From contig CATQJL010000316.1 of assembly GCA_958299035.1 (NCBI GenBank), positions 31,747,441 to 31,811,440 of the forward strand: a stretch of DNA of 64,000 nucleotides. Direction: 5' to 3'. Shown here piece by piece: positions 1-10,074 of this stretch; positions within the stretch are counted from its first letter, which is position 1, and each line of letters starts with the position of its first letter. The notes below the pieces were generated by a model. The model searched no databases, was not told the DNA's origin, and worked only from the letters and a program-made list of their open reading frames with translations. Position numbers and translations under genes: made by a program. This DNA is from Cylicocyclus nassatus. Its lineage: Eukaryota > Nematoda > Chromadorea > Rhabditida > Strongylidae.

Positions 1-282
1 AATCTTCGTATAGAATATTTCATAAACCATCAGAGAATTGTGCAGCATCTCGATCGAAGCAATTCTATCATAAACTCTAGCGAAGCTATCATACTTCTCA
101 CTCAGTTTACAGAGTTCAGGGTGGTATTTATCGATCTCCTGCATGGGAAGGGGTTCCCCTATAGGTAACAGCCCGTACGAACGCGGGCACCGGCCAGCCC
201 CGCCCGCGATATATGAAGCGGAACTGGTGACTGGGCTCCTGTCTATTGAAGAATATGGTCCGATCTGGCAAGTTTGGCCATG
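1..282 (-). CDS. candidate exon, open to the left window edge, product not recognised
   Basis: One minus-strand frame is open for 94 codons from position 282 to position 1 and continues out of the window. A plausible splice acceptor (CAG at 265-267) would start the exon at 264. The translation is mixed in composition: a Ser/Gly-rich stretch, then a segment beginning QEIDKYHPELCKL and ending in a probable helix. GC content is clearly higher than in the flanking DNA. I do not recognise a family. A caution: the DNA around 300-480 on the plus strand is a diverged inverted relative, including the same EIDKY-P peptide, so this may be one arm of a GC-rich fold-back element and not a host exon. Confidence 0.38.
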
Positions 283-480
283 TCATGGCAGTCAGGCAGC
301 AGTTCCCCATCTCGACTAGTCGGGCAGCGCTGCCCGTTTGGGCCGCGCTTCACGGACTTTCATAAATCGCGGGAAGGCGCTCTCGCTGTGCGGGGTCTCG
401 TTAACAATGGCCCGAACAGCGAGTGGGAGATTGATAAATACCGCCCCAGAAGAGATCTGTCTGGAAGTGTAGGTAATGAG

Positions 481-1220
481 AGTGGTTTGAGTATTTGAAC
501 AACACAGTCTTTTTTGTCGTGCAAGTCGGTTAACCGTTAACCCTGATTAGATCAAGGAAAAGTTATTGAGGTGATTGACCTTTTTGTAAGAGAGGCAAAA
601 CGAAACGGAAGTAGTCGAGAACTTTTACGTGAAAACTTGTGTTAAAATCTTGATGTTTTCCGCGCCCCAATCATGTTGTCGCCTCAATTTGTAATTACTA
701 TCATTTCAACGTGCATCGGTCATCCCTGGTCTCTAGTTTCTAACCATAAAATTGCTTCCTACTTAAGTAAGTAACCAGGGCAGTGATCACGTTGAAAACG
801 GCAGCTTTTAAATGCATGCTAGCGATGCTTATGCTACAATGGGAAAGGTGGTTCAATAAATTTCACCCATATAACTCATTCTTCTTTGGGGTCTTTTAGG
901 ACTAAGTTGAGCTGCCAAAGCGAATAAGAATTTTTGACCGACTAATAACTACGGAGCTACAACATCACCGAGCACTCCGACCAATACTCAAACGTCAAAC
1001 CGCCGATACAGGACTATGTTGTACATTCTGCATAATCCATAAGCTGTTATCGTACATTTTTTGACTCTTATAAACTTATCGATTTTCGGTGCAACTACAT
1101 TTAGCTTGAATAATCTTACTCAGGTGCTTTTACGCTCAAAACTCAGAAATTAAATACTCTAACGATTCTTCAGGGTGCAATGATTGTGCGAAAATATCTC
1201 AAGCCTTACTTCAGACAATA
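481..1220. other. no gene seen
   Basis: AT-rich sequence with no long open frame and no convincing terminal repeats. Nothing could be supported here. Confidence 0.5.
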
Positions 1221-1315
1221 GCTTATCAAAACTAGATTTGTAATCAGCGCTTCGAGACGCATCTGCCTGTATGTGTCTGATTACGAATGGCCACGGTCAC
1301 CAAGTATCCTCCCCT
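1221..1315. repeat. fragment related to the interior of the TTAGGTCA mariner-like MITE
   Basis: This stretch aligns by eye with 21122-21205, inside the MITE starting at 20668. Both contain ATCAGCG-TTC, a GCA-CTG block and GGTCACCAAGTATC. ORFs crossing it (1244-1465 minus and 1287-1493 plus) are therefore doubtful. Confidence 0.35.
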
Positions 1316-1660
1316 GTTCTTGAATGGTTTTTGTGGTTCAATGGTTCGAGCAAGTGCCATTTGCGTGAGTGATGTACCCGTACCGTGCGGGCGTCGTGCG
1401 GCGAACCCTAGAGGAACCCTGGTTAAGTTTGGTGGAATTAAGTTTTTCTGTCCCATCGGTAGCACGCGGTATTGTTGTGATGTATACTCCTAGGTAGTTT
1501 TAGTATTGGTTTGATGTAGTGATTCTTTGTGCTTTGCAAGACAAACCAATGTATATATTGTTTGTGCATGATCTCTCAAGTTCTAGTCGCATTGGTATAA
1601 AGTATTATAGGCTCCCCGAATGGCGAGGGCGGTCGCGATGGTCAACCGATAATCTATCAG

Positions 1661-1884
1661 CTACGTTTCAACACTGAACAACCAATCGCTGATACGATTA
1701 CCCCACTCCTCCCTCGCGGCAACCTGGGAACCGATGGTATGCAGATAGGGGTAGTTTGCGACACGGTCGCGCAAGGATCCAGTTTGCACGGTCGTTCGTA
1801 ACATTTCAAGAAATACGGACTCGGATTGTATAATGGCGAGCAGTGAAAGGTGCTGAGCCCCAAGGAGCCGTGACAATATCATTT
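1661..1884 (-). CDS. candidate exon, product not recognised
   Basis: A minus-strand frame reads 73 codons from an ATG at 1882 to a stop at 1661-1663. It is preceded by a good acceptor (TTACCTATTAG, with the AG at 1885-1886). The peptide is protein-like, with charged and aromatic residues evenly distributed, and GC is higher than the surroundings. A second overlapping minus-strand frame (1657-1863) is also open, which weakens the case. It could be a terminal exon of a gene whose upstream exons lie at 2.9-3.5 kb, with the 2041-2732 Helitron in an intron. That linkage is conjecture. Confidence 0.32.
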
Positions 1885-2040
1885 CTAATAGGTAAAATCA
1901 TTCGATTAATTTTACATGTCATTCTGGTAATTCAACATTTAGGCAATTCTTGACTCTCTTGATGTTTTTACGTTTGCTGCATTATCTCGTTTTTTTACAA
2001 CAGCTCGTAAACTTGCTACATTGTCGACGCTTATGATTAA

Positions 2041-2732
2041 CTAGCTGGCTTACCCGGCTCCGCCGTATCCGGACCAAACTTGGCACACATACACTTCGGG
2101 CCTCGGCGGGTGTCACATTCCACTTTTCGTTATCGATCGATGTCGATTTTACCGATTTTTATCGATTTTTTGCAGAGTTCACCTACAGGGCTAGGAGTTG
2201 GCACAGGGGGGGGGAGTGAGCATGGGGATTCCGAATACAATATTAGTTTTCAGAATTATCGATTACTTTTATTGATTTTATCGATTTTTTGTAAATTTTG
2301 ACACGCGAGGCTGGGATTTTGCACAGGGGGGTAATCGAGCATGCTGATTACAAACACAATATTAGTTTTCAGGATCGTCCACTACTTTTATCAATTTTAT
2401 CGATTTTTTTTGTAAAGTTTGACCTGCGGGGCTGGGAGTTTGCACAAGGGTGTAATCGAGCATGCTGATCACCCCCCTTGGGGGTGATCAGCATGCTCGA
2501 TTACCCCCCTGCGCCAACTCCCAGCCCCGTAGGTGAACTCAACAAAAAAATCGATAAAAATCGACAAAATCGATATCGATCGATGACGAAAAGTAGCCTA
2601 TGACACCCGCCGGGGCCCGTAGTGTATGTGTGCCAGGTTTGGTCCGGATCGGTTCAGAAATGGAATTTTCTATTCGGAACATACGTACAGACATACATAC
2701 ATACAAACAGACATTCAGCTTTATATATAAGA
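2041..2732 (-). mobile_element. non-autonomous Helitron with internal tandem and inverted repeats
   Basis: On the minus strand the element begins TC (2732-2731) in TCTTATATATAAAGCTGAAT and ends CTAG (2044-2041), lying between an A and a T of the host as Helitrons do. A GC hairpin of the form CCGG-n-CCGG lies just inside the CTAG end. The interior holds three units of about 120 bp (TCGATTTT, G-GCTGGGAGTT-GCACA, GAGCATGCTGAT). A sharp palindrome at about 2468-2490 then reverses the orientation, so the region is a fold-back of two element halves. The same unit recurs at 61680-62050. Confidence 0.75.
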
Positions 2733-4289
2733 TGAAACATTGAGCCTTTTTAGCTCGCAGTGAAAACACACAGACCATCTAAGCTTTAAGCTTAATTGTA
2801 GAATTTGATATCATGCTAATTTATCTGTGCGTAATGCGGACGAACAAACATTGTTAATGCTTTGTAAGCGTATCTTTAGATGCGATCAAAAGGAATAAGG
2901 GCAGACGATAATGACAGCATGCTGAGTTTTTGTGAAATGTACGAAACTTACCATCATCAGGAGCGGAGGTGACCACAACAAAATTGATTCTAGAAAGATT
3001 ACCCGGAAGAATGCGCTTAGATTTTTCACTTAAATAATAATGAGATTTTCAATGATATCACTTCAAAAAATCTCTATTTTCTAGTCCTAAAGTATGCTTC
3101 GCTCATGCACAGGTCATTACGAAGAGCAAAAAGTTTTTCAAATTTAGATCTTTTTGCAAAGGCGGCATGTAGTATTACAGCTCACTACACCTTGATTCAA
3201 AGGCAACTGACACAGCTATTTAAAAAGGCTTGATAGCTTTTTGCTTAAGATTCTCTCCTCTCCAACACAGAAGCCCACGGCCTACTCCATGTGCATTTGA
3301 ATTTTGGCACGGCAAGATTCGGCAGAATGATACGCACTATTGCAATGTCTAACCAAAACCCTTAACAGCTTTATCACGTATTCATGCGTGTTTACCTTCA
3401 CCAGTGTAAAAAGCATACAGAATTCTTCATTGAAACACTGAGTTTGAATGAAATCATAACAGCAGACTGCGGTTTCCAGATTTCCGTGAACAAAAAAAAC
3501 CAGATGACTTTGCATTGAACAAATTAGCTTGTGCTTTTATGTCTGGCAAATTTGACTTCTATCCATTCAAGACGATAAACACAAGCATGGTTAGTGCTTG
3601 ACTGTTGTAGACACCGTGTTTTCTAATTATTCTCCGCAATTTTTCACAATGTTATACTGCTGCTTCTAAGCGTTATCTATACTAATCATGTCAAGACTTT
3701 TGGCTTATAGTGCGACAAGAAAAGGAGATTACGCAAGCTTTAAAAATCTAAAACATCTTTCCAGGAATAATTTTCTTATTCATGTTTTGTTGAAGGTCTG
3801 CCATGTCATAATGTGGGACCTCATCTTGTTTGTAATGATGACATTATCAGAGGGAGGGATAAGCTTGCTTAATATACTTTCTTATTCATAATTCCGGATC
3901 TTAATCATGCAGATATGGTAGGGAAATCCGTTAATTCCTGTAATGCTTTCTGCAAATTAGTGTTTTCATGCTTAACAATGTGGGGAAAAATTCATATAAC
4001 TTTAGATTGGGTCGTAAAAAGTTAGTTTTGTCGCACATATTCTGTCAAATCCTTGAAACTTTGGCAAAGTAACAAACATGGTATGACACATTACTACCAA
4101 CAAAACAAAAAAAACTGGGCGCTTGTAGAAAGTCCGAATAAGCAAGTGATTCGAAATGCGACATGAAGTCAGTCCGAACGGTATGTGATGTGACGAGTCA
4201 GTTGAGTACCTTTCAGTACCTCCACAGAAGGAACTTTCAGGCTTGCGTTCGACTTACTAATCAGTCAGATTTTCTAATCCGAAATAATA
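2733..4289. other. intergenic or intronic DNA with two weak minus-strand exon candidates
   Basis: There are two short candidates on the minus strand. At 3015-2952, 21 codons are followed by a consensus donor GTAAGT (2951-2946). At about 3465-3397, a cysteine-bearing frame is followed by GTAAAC. The acceptors are weak and the frames short, so neither is annotated as a gene. The rest is AT-rich and featureless. Confidence 0.3.
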
Positions 4290-5239
4290 TTAGGTTGGTT
4301 CATAATTAATGCACGTTTTGAATTTCAACCGCAATAAGTCATACACTTTTCTTTCTTATATAGGCTTCAGAGTACCATAGAGATGGATAGAGCAAAGCAA
4401 GCTTTACAAGATGGCACTCATGTCTTTGCGCCATGCTCGATCCACGGAGAGTTCGAACTCAAAATCTAAAGATTTCCAAATGCCCAAAAAATCGAAAAAA
4501 TCAGATCTTCGTCCAAATAATTTCTACGGACCTCCCACTCGCTCACATCAATACTATCGATATCTGATATCCATATGTGCGATTGCCGTATTTTTTCCTT
4601 GACTAGAAATTGAGAAAACGAAAATTTCCCTGATTTTCTCAAAGCAATGCTGAGCCGTTTTTGCATATGTAGTTCTATACTCCTAACCTAGATAAGCATA
4701 ACTGTAAATTTTCAGCCTATTTCGAACGGTACTTTTCGAGAAATGTCGATTTTAGCACTGAAACTGCAACGAAAAAATCCGAATTCGTTATTTTTCGAAA
4801 ACTACCGCTTGGAATGGGCTGAAAATCTACAGTTATACTTACCTAGGCTTGTAGTATAGAACTACATATGCAAAAACGGCTCAGCATTGCTTTAAGAAAA
4901 TCAGGGAAATTTTCGTTATCTCAATTTCTAGTCAAGGGAAAAATACGGCAATCGCACATATGGATATCAGATATCGATAGTATTGATGTGAGCGAGTGGG
5001 AGGTCCGTAGAAATTATTTGGACGAAGATCTGATTTTTTTCGATTTTTGGGCATTTGGAAATCTTTAGATTTTGAGTTCGAACTCTCCGTGGATCGAGCA
5101 TGGCGCAAAGACATGAGTGCCATCTTGTAGAGCTTGCTTTGCTCTATCCAATGGTACTTTGAAGCCTATATAAGAAAGAAAAGTGTATGACTTATTGCGG
5201 TTGAAATTCAAAACGTGCATTAATTATGAACCAACCTAA
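4290..5239. mobile_element. fold-back mariner-like MITE, family 1 (TTAGGTTGGTTCATAATT)
   Basis: A 950-bp near-perfect palindrome. The left end TTAGGTTGGTTCATAATT is mirrored at the right end, and TA dinucleotides flank both sides (4288-4289 and 5240-5241). Each arm is over 400 bp, so the terminal repeats occupy almost the whole element. Identical 66-residue ORFs read out of both arms in opposite directions (4466-4666 minus and 4868-5068 plus) and are by-products of the palindrome. The subterminal motif ATAGAGCAAAGCAAGCT-TACAAGAT lies about 100 bp from each end. Diverged fragments of the family occur at 11210-11350 and 49130-49370. Confidence 0.88.
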
Positions 5240-5491
5240 TAGTTACGGGGGGATCAAGGAGAAAAATGTAATAATGAAAGGCATTTTTTGAATGGTTGGC
5301 AATGACTGTAAATCTTCTATTAATTTATCCATAAAGGTGCACATGTAGAGCAGTTCGGTCTCTCCTAGTAAACAATGCTGTCTTGCAGAAGTCTAATCTT
5401 CTTTCTAAGTCTAGTAAATTTATTGTTCTTGCTGCTTATCTAATTGCAAGAATATTTCTTTATAGCACTTTTTGAGTTTGAAAGTCCAATA

Positions 5492-5644
5492 TCAATGTCT
5501 CTGTAGGATGTCGCTGTAGGACGCGCTATAAAACTCCCGATATACCTGCAGGCATGTGTCTTCTGCGTCGTTATGAGGGAGTGAGTTTAACACACAAACA
5601 AGAGTACTTTGTCTCAATGGCAATTCAAAGCGGATTACAGCGAC
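5492..5644 (-). CDS. candidate terminal exon, product not recognised
   Basis: A good acceptor (ATCAATCTTCAG, CAG at 5647-5645) opens a 50-codon frame that ends at a stop at 5494-5492. An internal GTATAT could instead act as a donor after codon 33. The peptide has a balanced composition with a charged central part. It lies about 560 bp downstream of the polyadenylation signal of the 6251-6881 gene on the same strand, so if real it belongs to a separate transcription unit or to the second gene of a nematode operon. No domain is recognised. Confidence 0.3.
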   Translation of the reverse strand, partial: VAVIRFELPLRQSTLVCVLNSLPHNDAEDTCLQVYREFYSASYSDILQRH

Positions 5645-6205
5645 CTGAAGATTGATAGAAATGAAAACGGAAAAAAAATGATTTTTATGCTGCCCGCTTA
5701 GAAACAACTCTGAACAAGGACTTGGTTGCTTTCGATATTGTAGGTTAATATTTAATCAACCACTAGATCAAACTGCTCCTTCCTCAAAACTTTAGTATGA
5801 TCGTGATTTGACAGTTGAGAAAAATTTAAAAATTCTTGAAGTCGACAGAGAAAGTGAGGACACGTTGTGGAGCAGGTCCGACAACCATGGAAACAGAAAT
5901 TTCACAGATTGTGCTGATCTGCTCTGTTTTTTTCCTGAGCTCGGAAAAGACATGAAATTTTTCTATTCTTATATACTGTTGCGACTGTGTGCAAATGAAG
6001 GCAAGAAGTATGTCCAGCCAAACAAAATGAAAATTCTCCGAAACTAACGACCGCTCACTTTGCGTCGACTTGTATGGACGTCGGAGGCATCACTTATACA
6101 CCTACAGCTGACCTTCCCACTAAATGGTGAGAAGATAGTGGTCGCTTACATGAAAATCGGGTGGAGAAAAAAAGAAGGTATGAATTATTTTACTTTTATT
6201 TCGTG

Positions 6206-6211
6206 TTTATT
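6206..6211 (-). promoter_or_regulatory. polyadenylation signal AATAAA
   Basis: Minus-strand AATAAA lies about 40 nt past the stop codon of the 6251-6881 gene, the usual spacing for a short nematode 3' UTR. Confidence 0.45.
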
Positions 6212-6250
6212 GAAATAAATAAAAAATAAAAATAGCAGGGTACCATGGCT

Positions 6251-6881
6251 TTATACGGTGACTATCAGATTTCCATCAGAGTCCGACAATAATCGCCTTT
6301 TGAATGTTCGGAAGTTCCCTTTGAATAAGCCAAAATTTTGTGAAGTCCTCTTTGACCAATTTCTATATAAAGCATCGTCAGGTATTTTGAAAGAATGCGA
6401 AGCCTAGAACTGCAAATTTGAAAAAAAACGAAATAGCCGAGCCGCCAATTTATTATGTTGTCTCGTAACTTTTTTTTCTCAACTTTCACTTTTATCGAAC
6501 CTGTCCTGCTTCCTGAGCAGATGTGATGTGTATGACCTGGCTGCGGTAAGAAGTTTATGAAAAAACTTATGAGACTACCTAATACATTACCTCGTTCAGC
6601 TCTGCATGGCGGACGGATAAGATGGAAGCAAAGGACGTAGCCTGAGGCCAGAAAACAAGACAGAGGACGAAAAACAAGAGTTAATAGTGAAATATGAAAA
6701 TTGAAAAGAGCGGTATGCTTAAACATACCCAAAGTTGGGGCGCAACAGCCAACAAACCAAATCCTTCTGCACACCTTGAAGAAAAGATAGAGGCAATGCT
6801 ATGCCAGAAAACTTGTGCGAACTTCTCAGCTATGCTTCTAGCCCGCTCACATGAGTGATTCGGAAAGGCATTTTTAATCAT
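6251..6881 (-). CDS. four-exon gene, about 135 residues, product not recognised
   Basis: The exons on the minus strand are 6881-6729, 6641-6591, 6540 to about 6490, and 6403-6251. All junctions fit phase 0. The introns are about 87, 50 and 86 bp, typical of nematodes. Splice sites are TGG|GTATGT, CCTCAG|GC, GAG|GTAATG, CCGCAG|CC, a weaker AAA|GTGAAA donor, and TTCTAG|GC. The first ATG (6881-6879) directly follows AACTCAG, which would suit a spliced-leader acceptor. If so, the model is complete from ATG to TAA, with AATAAA about 40 nt downstream. The predicted protein has a Ser/Ala-rich N-terminal half without a clear signal peptide, and a Lys/Arg-rich C-terminal half ending near RRLLSDSDGNLIVTV. 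No family is recognised. The third donor is the least certain junction, and upstream exons cannot be excluded. Confidence 0.5.
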
Positions 6882-7524
6882 CTGAGTTAGCTTGGAGCTT
6901 AAATTGTATCATTTCGTGAAAATTTTTGGTTTTTCCAAATAATAGTCTCCACAGGAATATTTCATACGCATTAGAGTCTTGGTGTTATCGACTGTGCGCT
7001 TGAACAAAGGCTCAATCTATGAACACTTTAACTAGCAAAAGCTAATTTTCGACTGAAACACATAAATCGTGTCCGGATTTAGGCCGGAAATATATGAATG
7101 TCTTTGTCTCCGGTAATATGCTCACTGATATTTCGCAGAAATAAAAATATGTGCAATGTTGAAAGCAATGTTCTCCATGTTTTGGGCGGACTCTAGGTCT
7201 GATAAGGGCAAACTTGTCGTTGAAAATCTATTTCGCTATTTATTGAAAGAGAAAATAACAAACCCCAATTTAATTGTTTATAATGGTCGATTGCCATTAT
7301 CAAGAAAGTTAATAGAACTTTTTGGCCTCATCATAACCTTAACGAAAACTTTACATGGACTACAAAATAAAATACGCTTAGTGCCATTTTGTGAAGCTTG
7401 CCCACAAGCGCCTCATGGTTATATTCATTCGTCCTCTCGGTAGCTTAAAACAGCCATTACATATGCACCACAACATATTTGCAAGCTGTTGGAGATAAGA
7501 TATGTGTATAACTTATGGTAACAG
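6882..7524. other. no convincing gene
   Basis: AT-rich. A 95-codon plus-strand ORF (7156-7443) lacks a recognisable domain and is interrupted by good donor-like sites. I did not call it. Confidence 0.35.
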
Positions 7525-7650
7525 AGAGCTGAAGAGAAATGTAAATTGGGCGGCATCTTCTCAAAAGTGTCCTTGCGTACTTGCCCGGATACAGAGGACT
7601 GTAGTAATGACTGTTGTTTCTCCCGCACAGTTGAAACCGTCTACATTTAG
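7525..7650 (+). CDS. candidate terminal exon of a small cysteine-rich peptide
   Basis: After the acceptor GGTAACAG (CAG at 7522-7524) a 41-codon frame runs to TAG at 7648-7650. It has five cysteines at residues 6, 20, 26, 30 and 31 of the exon, including C-x5-C-x3-CC, in a short acidic segment. Such spacing is seen in secreted disulfide-rich peptides, but no family is identified and no function is inferred. Other frames on both strands are also open, including a 74-codon minus-strand ORF, so this could be chance. The mariner-like MITE at 7668 begins 18 bp after the stop. No signal-peptide exon was found upstream. Confidence 0.28.
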   Translation, partial: RAEEKCKLGGIFSKVSLRTCPDTEDCSNDCCFSRTVETVYI

Positions 7651-7667
7651 ATGCGATATTAATTATA

Positions 7668-8374
7668 TTAGGTTGGTGCAAAAGTTCGTTCGCACCATTT
7701 TCAAAAATCCATAACTCTTTAAATTCTCAACGAATTTGTATAATCGAAACTTTGTATAAAAGAGGAACTTATGCTCTTTGCAAATGTACTTGAATTGTTC
7801 GTATGTGTATAAGTGAAGGAGATACAAGCTCAACCAAAATCACTAAAAATTTGAATTTTTCGTGTAGGATCATAAAAAATCGGAGACTTGCAATAAAAAT
7901 CGGAGCTGTCGGTATTGTAGGCTCTTTCACAAGCTCTTTCCAACAGTGCAAAGTTTGTGCCGATTGAGCGTCTCTATTTGAAAGTTATGATTTTCGAGCA
8001 AGCATTACAAAAAGGCGAATTTGATTTATTTTGGCACTTTTCAAGGAAATCATAATTTTTCATAGAGACGCTCAATCGGCGCAAACTTTGCACTGTTAGA
8101 AAGAGCTGGTGAAAGAACCTACAATACCGACAGCTCCGATTTTTGTTGCAAGTTTCCGACTTTTTATGACCCTACACGAAAAATTCAAATTTTGAGAAAT
8201 TTTGGTTTTGAGCTTCTATCTCCTTCACTTAAACACATTAACGAACAGTTTAATATATTTGCAAAGAGCATGAGTTCCTCTCTTAGACAAAATTTTGATC
8301 ATACAAATTCGTTGAGAATTTAAAGAGTTATGAATTTTTGAAAATGGTGCGAACGAACTTTTGCACCAACCTAG
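7668..8374. mobile_element. fold-back mariner-like MITE, family 2 (TTAGGTTGGTGCAAAAGT)
   Basis: The left end TTAGGTTGGTGCAAAAGT is mirrored at the right (ACTTTTGCACCAACCTAG). TA flanks both sides (7666-7667 and 8375-8376). The arms of about 300 bp are highly similar, with a short unpaired centre near 7990-8060. The terminal sequence closely matches the classical mariner terminal repeat (as in Hsmar1-type elements), so the element was probably moved by a mariner transposase. It has no coding capacity. Confidence 0.85.
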
Positions 8375-8375
8375 T

Positions 8376-8590
8376 ACATCGTGCGCGCATACATCACGCG
8401 ATTTCATGTTAGGAGTCCTTTGCATGCCGAACTTCTTGCATTTCGGTTGTGGCAGTTTTTCGTCTCGACTAATCGCGAATAAGCATCACAACCGAAATGT
8501 AGTACGATCGGCATGTGATAGACTCGTAACAGTTGTGTACTAGAAGAATTGCAAGGTGATGATATCGCGTGATGTAAGTCCGGCCCTCAA
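8376..8590. mobile_element. small palindromic MITE, CGCGATTTCA family
   Basis: The ends ACATCACGCGATTTCA (left) and ATATCGCGTGATGT (right) are inverted. The centre carries GCATTTCGGTTGTG and its inverse CACAACCGAAATG, then GATCGGCATG. The same central palindrome occurs at 13294-13512, so the two are copies of one family. It abuts the mariner-like MITE to its left. Confidence 0.6.
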
Positions 8591-9122
8591 AGCTCTGCAT
8601 GATTGCGAGAGTTGGTGAGTTTGAGGATATGATGTCACAAGGCCTCAAAACGTTCAAACAATCCCGTACTTTTCATCTAGATAATTACTAGAAGCTAACG
8701 TTTGATAGCAGAAAAGCAAATCGAAGGAGAACGAGAGCACAGAAAGTTCGATGCGCCTGCGTTGGCTGCAAACTCACTGCTCTTGCGATCATGCGGGGCG
8801 TCATACTTGTGTGATAATGGTTCTAGGCTTTTGTGACTGCAGCATTCGTCGCTTATGTCAATGGCACCGTAGCCCCTTGTTTTTACAAGCCTAGATACAT
8901 TGGAGTGCAAAGATTCCTTACATCCTCACATTCACATGTGTTGTTCACTTTTAGTGGACAATATGTGTAACTTTAAGCCCCTATCAAGGCACTCCTTTTT
9001 CTAATTGCTGTTTCTACCTCAACCTTCAAATGAGATAGATCTATCATCAAAGCAGCTAGCAACGTGAACGTTCGCAAATAATATCATTGTTGCCGAATTT
9101 ATGAAAAATGTGATGTCCATTG

Positions 9123-9353
9123 TCCCCGGGCAAACGTCACGCAATTTCAGCCGGAACGCTACTTGGCAATATTCCAGTTGCTTATGACTCGTGGCGAATT
9201 TAATTTGAGCACACCAAACAGCACACCTTATCGACTCACAAAAGTTCGATACACCAAGCATTTGTTGTTTGCGAGTGGTGGGGTTGAAAAGATCTGGCAA
9301 GTGGACAAATCGTGCGCCGACTGAAATCGCAAGAGATATGCCCTGGGCTTAAA
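9123..9353. mobile_element. MITE related to the CGCGATTTCA family
   Basis: The left end (CCGGGCA, then CGTCACGCAATTTCAGCCGG) is a diverged inverse of the right end (CCGACTGAAATCGCAAGAGATATGCCCTGGGC in two blocks). The right end also matches the right end of 38108-38345. The 93-codon minus-strand ORF spanning it is considered spurious. Confidence 0.45.
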
Positions 9354-9399
9354 CTTCCTAGCGACTATTATTGATTGAAAGATAGTGATTATCAGAAAA

Positions 9400-9690
9400 C
9401 CAAAAGATTATCATGACTAGAGTGCTGGTTACTTGCATTCCTCGCAGGCCGAACAGTGCTTTGCTTTTATTTTTTGAAATGCCGGAACTTATAGTTTGTA
9501 GAATCATTGAAAAGATCAAAGATTTGAGCCCTCTAGTCGTCACTTCCCGTTTGGGATTATCTACACGATATTGGCCTTTAACAAACTCTCAAATAAGATT
9601 ATCTTTTTCGTGCGTATGCATATGCGTATGCATACAGACAGCAACAAAGTAATCTTTGACATTGTTTACAAAACAGGCATGATAATCTTT
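9400..9690 (+). repeat. dispersed repeat, copy 1 of 3
   Basis: It shares with 47610-47830 and 57050-57300 an ordered series of blocks: TCCTCGCAGG, AGATTTG-GCCC, a TTAGCATTTGACAA-like block, TTTTCGTGCGTATGCAT, CAGACAGCAACAAAGTAATC, TTTGACATTGTTTACAAAA and ATAATCTTTAA. No terminal inverted repeat or RT-like ORF is seen. All three copies have the same orientation. In this copy the GCGTATGCATAT block is duplicated. Confidence 0.6.
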
Positions 9691-10017
9691 AAATGCATAA
9701 ATAGAAATAAGTTTATTCTGTCAATACATGAATTGTACGAAAAAACAAAAAATAAACTTTTAACTGAAATATCAAAAGTATAACAGACCTCATACATATA
9801 CATTGCAAATATTCAATCGTAAAATTAGAAAAGCCAACAAAAATGGAACTCTGAGTGATGTAAACAGAATAATTATAGTTTTAAAAAACTAATTTATACC
9901 TTGTTTACGCACAACTTCCGATGAGGCCATGTAATGGGATTCTGAAAAGATTATTGAAAGTAAGTCATGCTAGATTCCTACATAAATTTAACTTTGAACG
10001 CATTATAGTTGACTGTA

Positions 10018-10070
10018 AAAGCTCTTCCATCCTGTTACCGTTCATGACGGTAACAGGCTGGAAGAGCTCA
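10018..10070. repeat. inverted repeat at the 5' junction of the retrotransposon relic
   Basis: The left arm AGCTCTTCCATCCTGTTACC is followed, after a few bases, by its near-perfect inverse GGTAACAGGCTGGAAGAGCT. The right arm belongs to the retrotransposon. This looks like a short 5' inversion at an insertion junction. Confidence 0.6.
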
Positions 10071-10074
10071 TATC

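Noticed and set aside
1244..1493. Overlapping plus and minus ORFs and a tRNA-like TGGTTCAATGG at 1334
   Set aside because: The left part is MITE-derived, no B box follows at tRNA distance, and no cloverleaf can be drawn.
2080..2470. Direct repeats of about 120 bp considered as a CRISPR-like array
   Set aside because: The units are contiguous internal Helitron repeats with no unique spacers, and the same units recur in the Helitron at 61680.
4466..5068. Two identical 66-residue ORFs facing each other
   Set aside because: They are the same sequence in the two arms of a palindromic MITE, with no separate evidence of coding.
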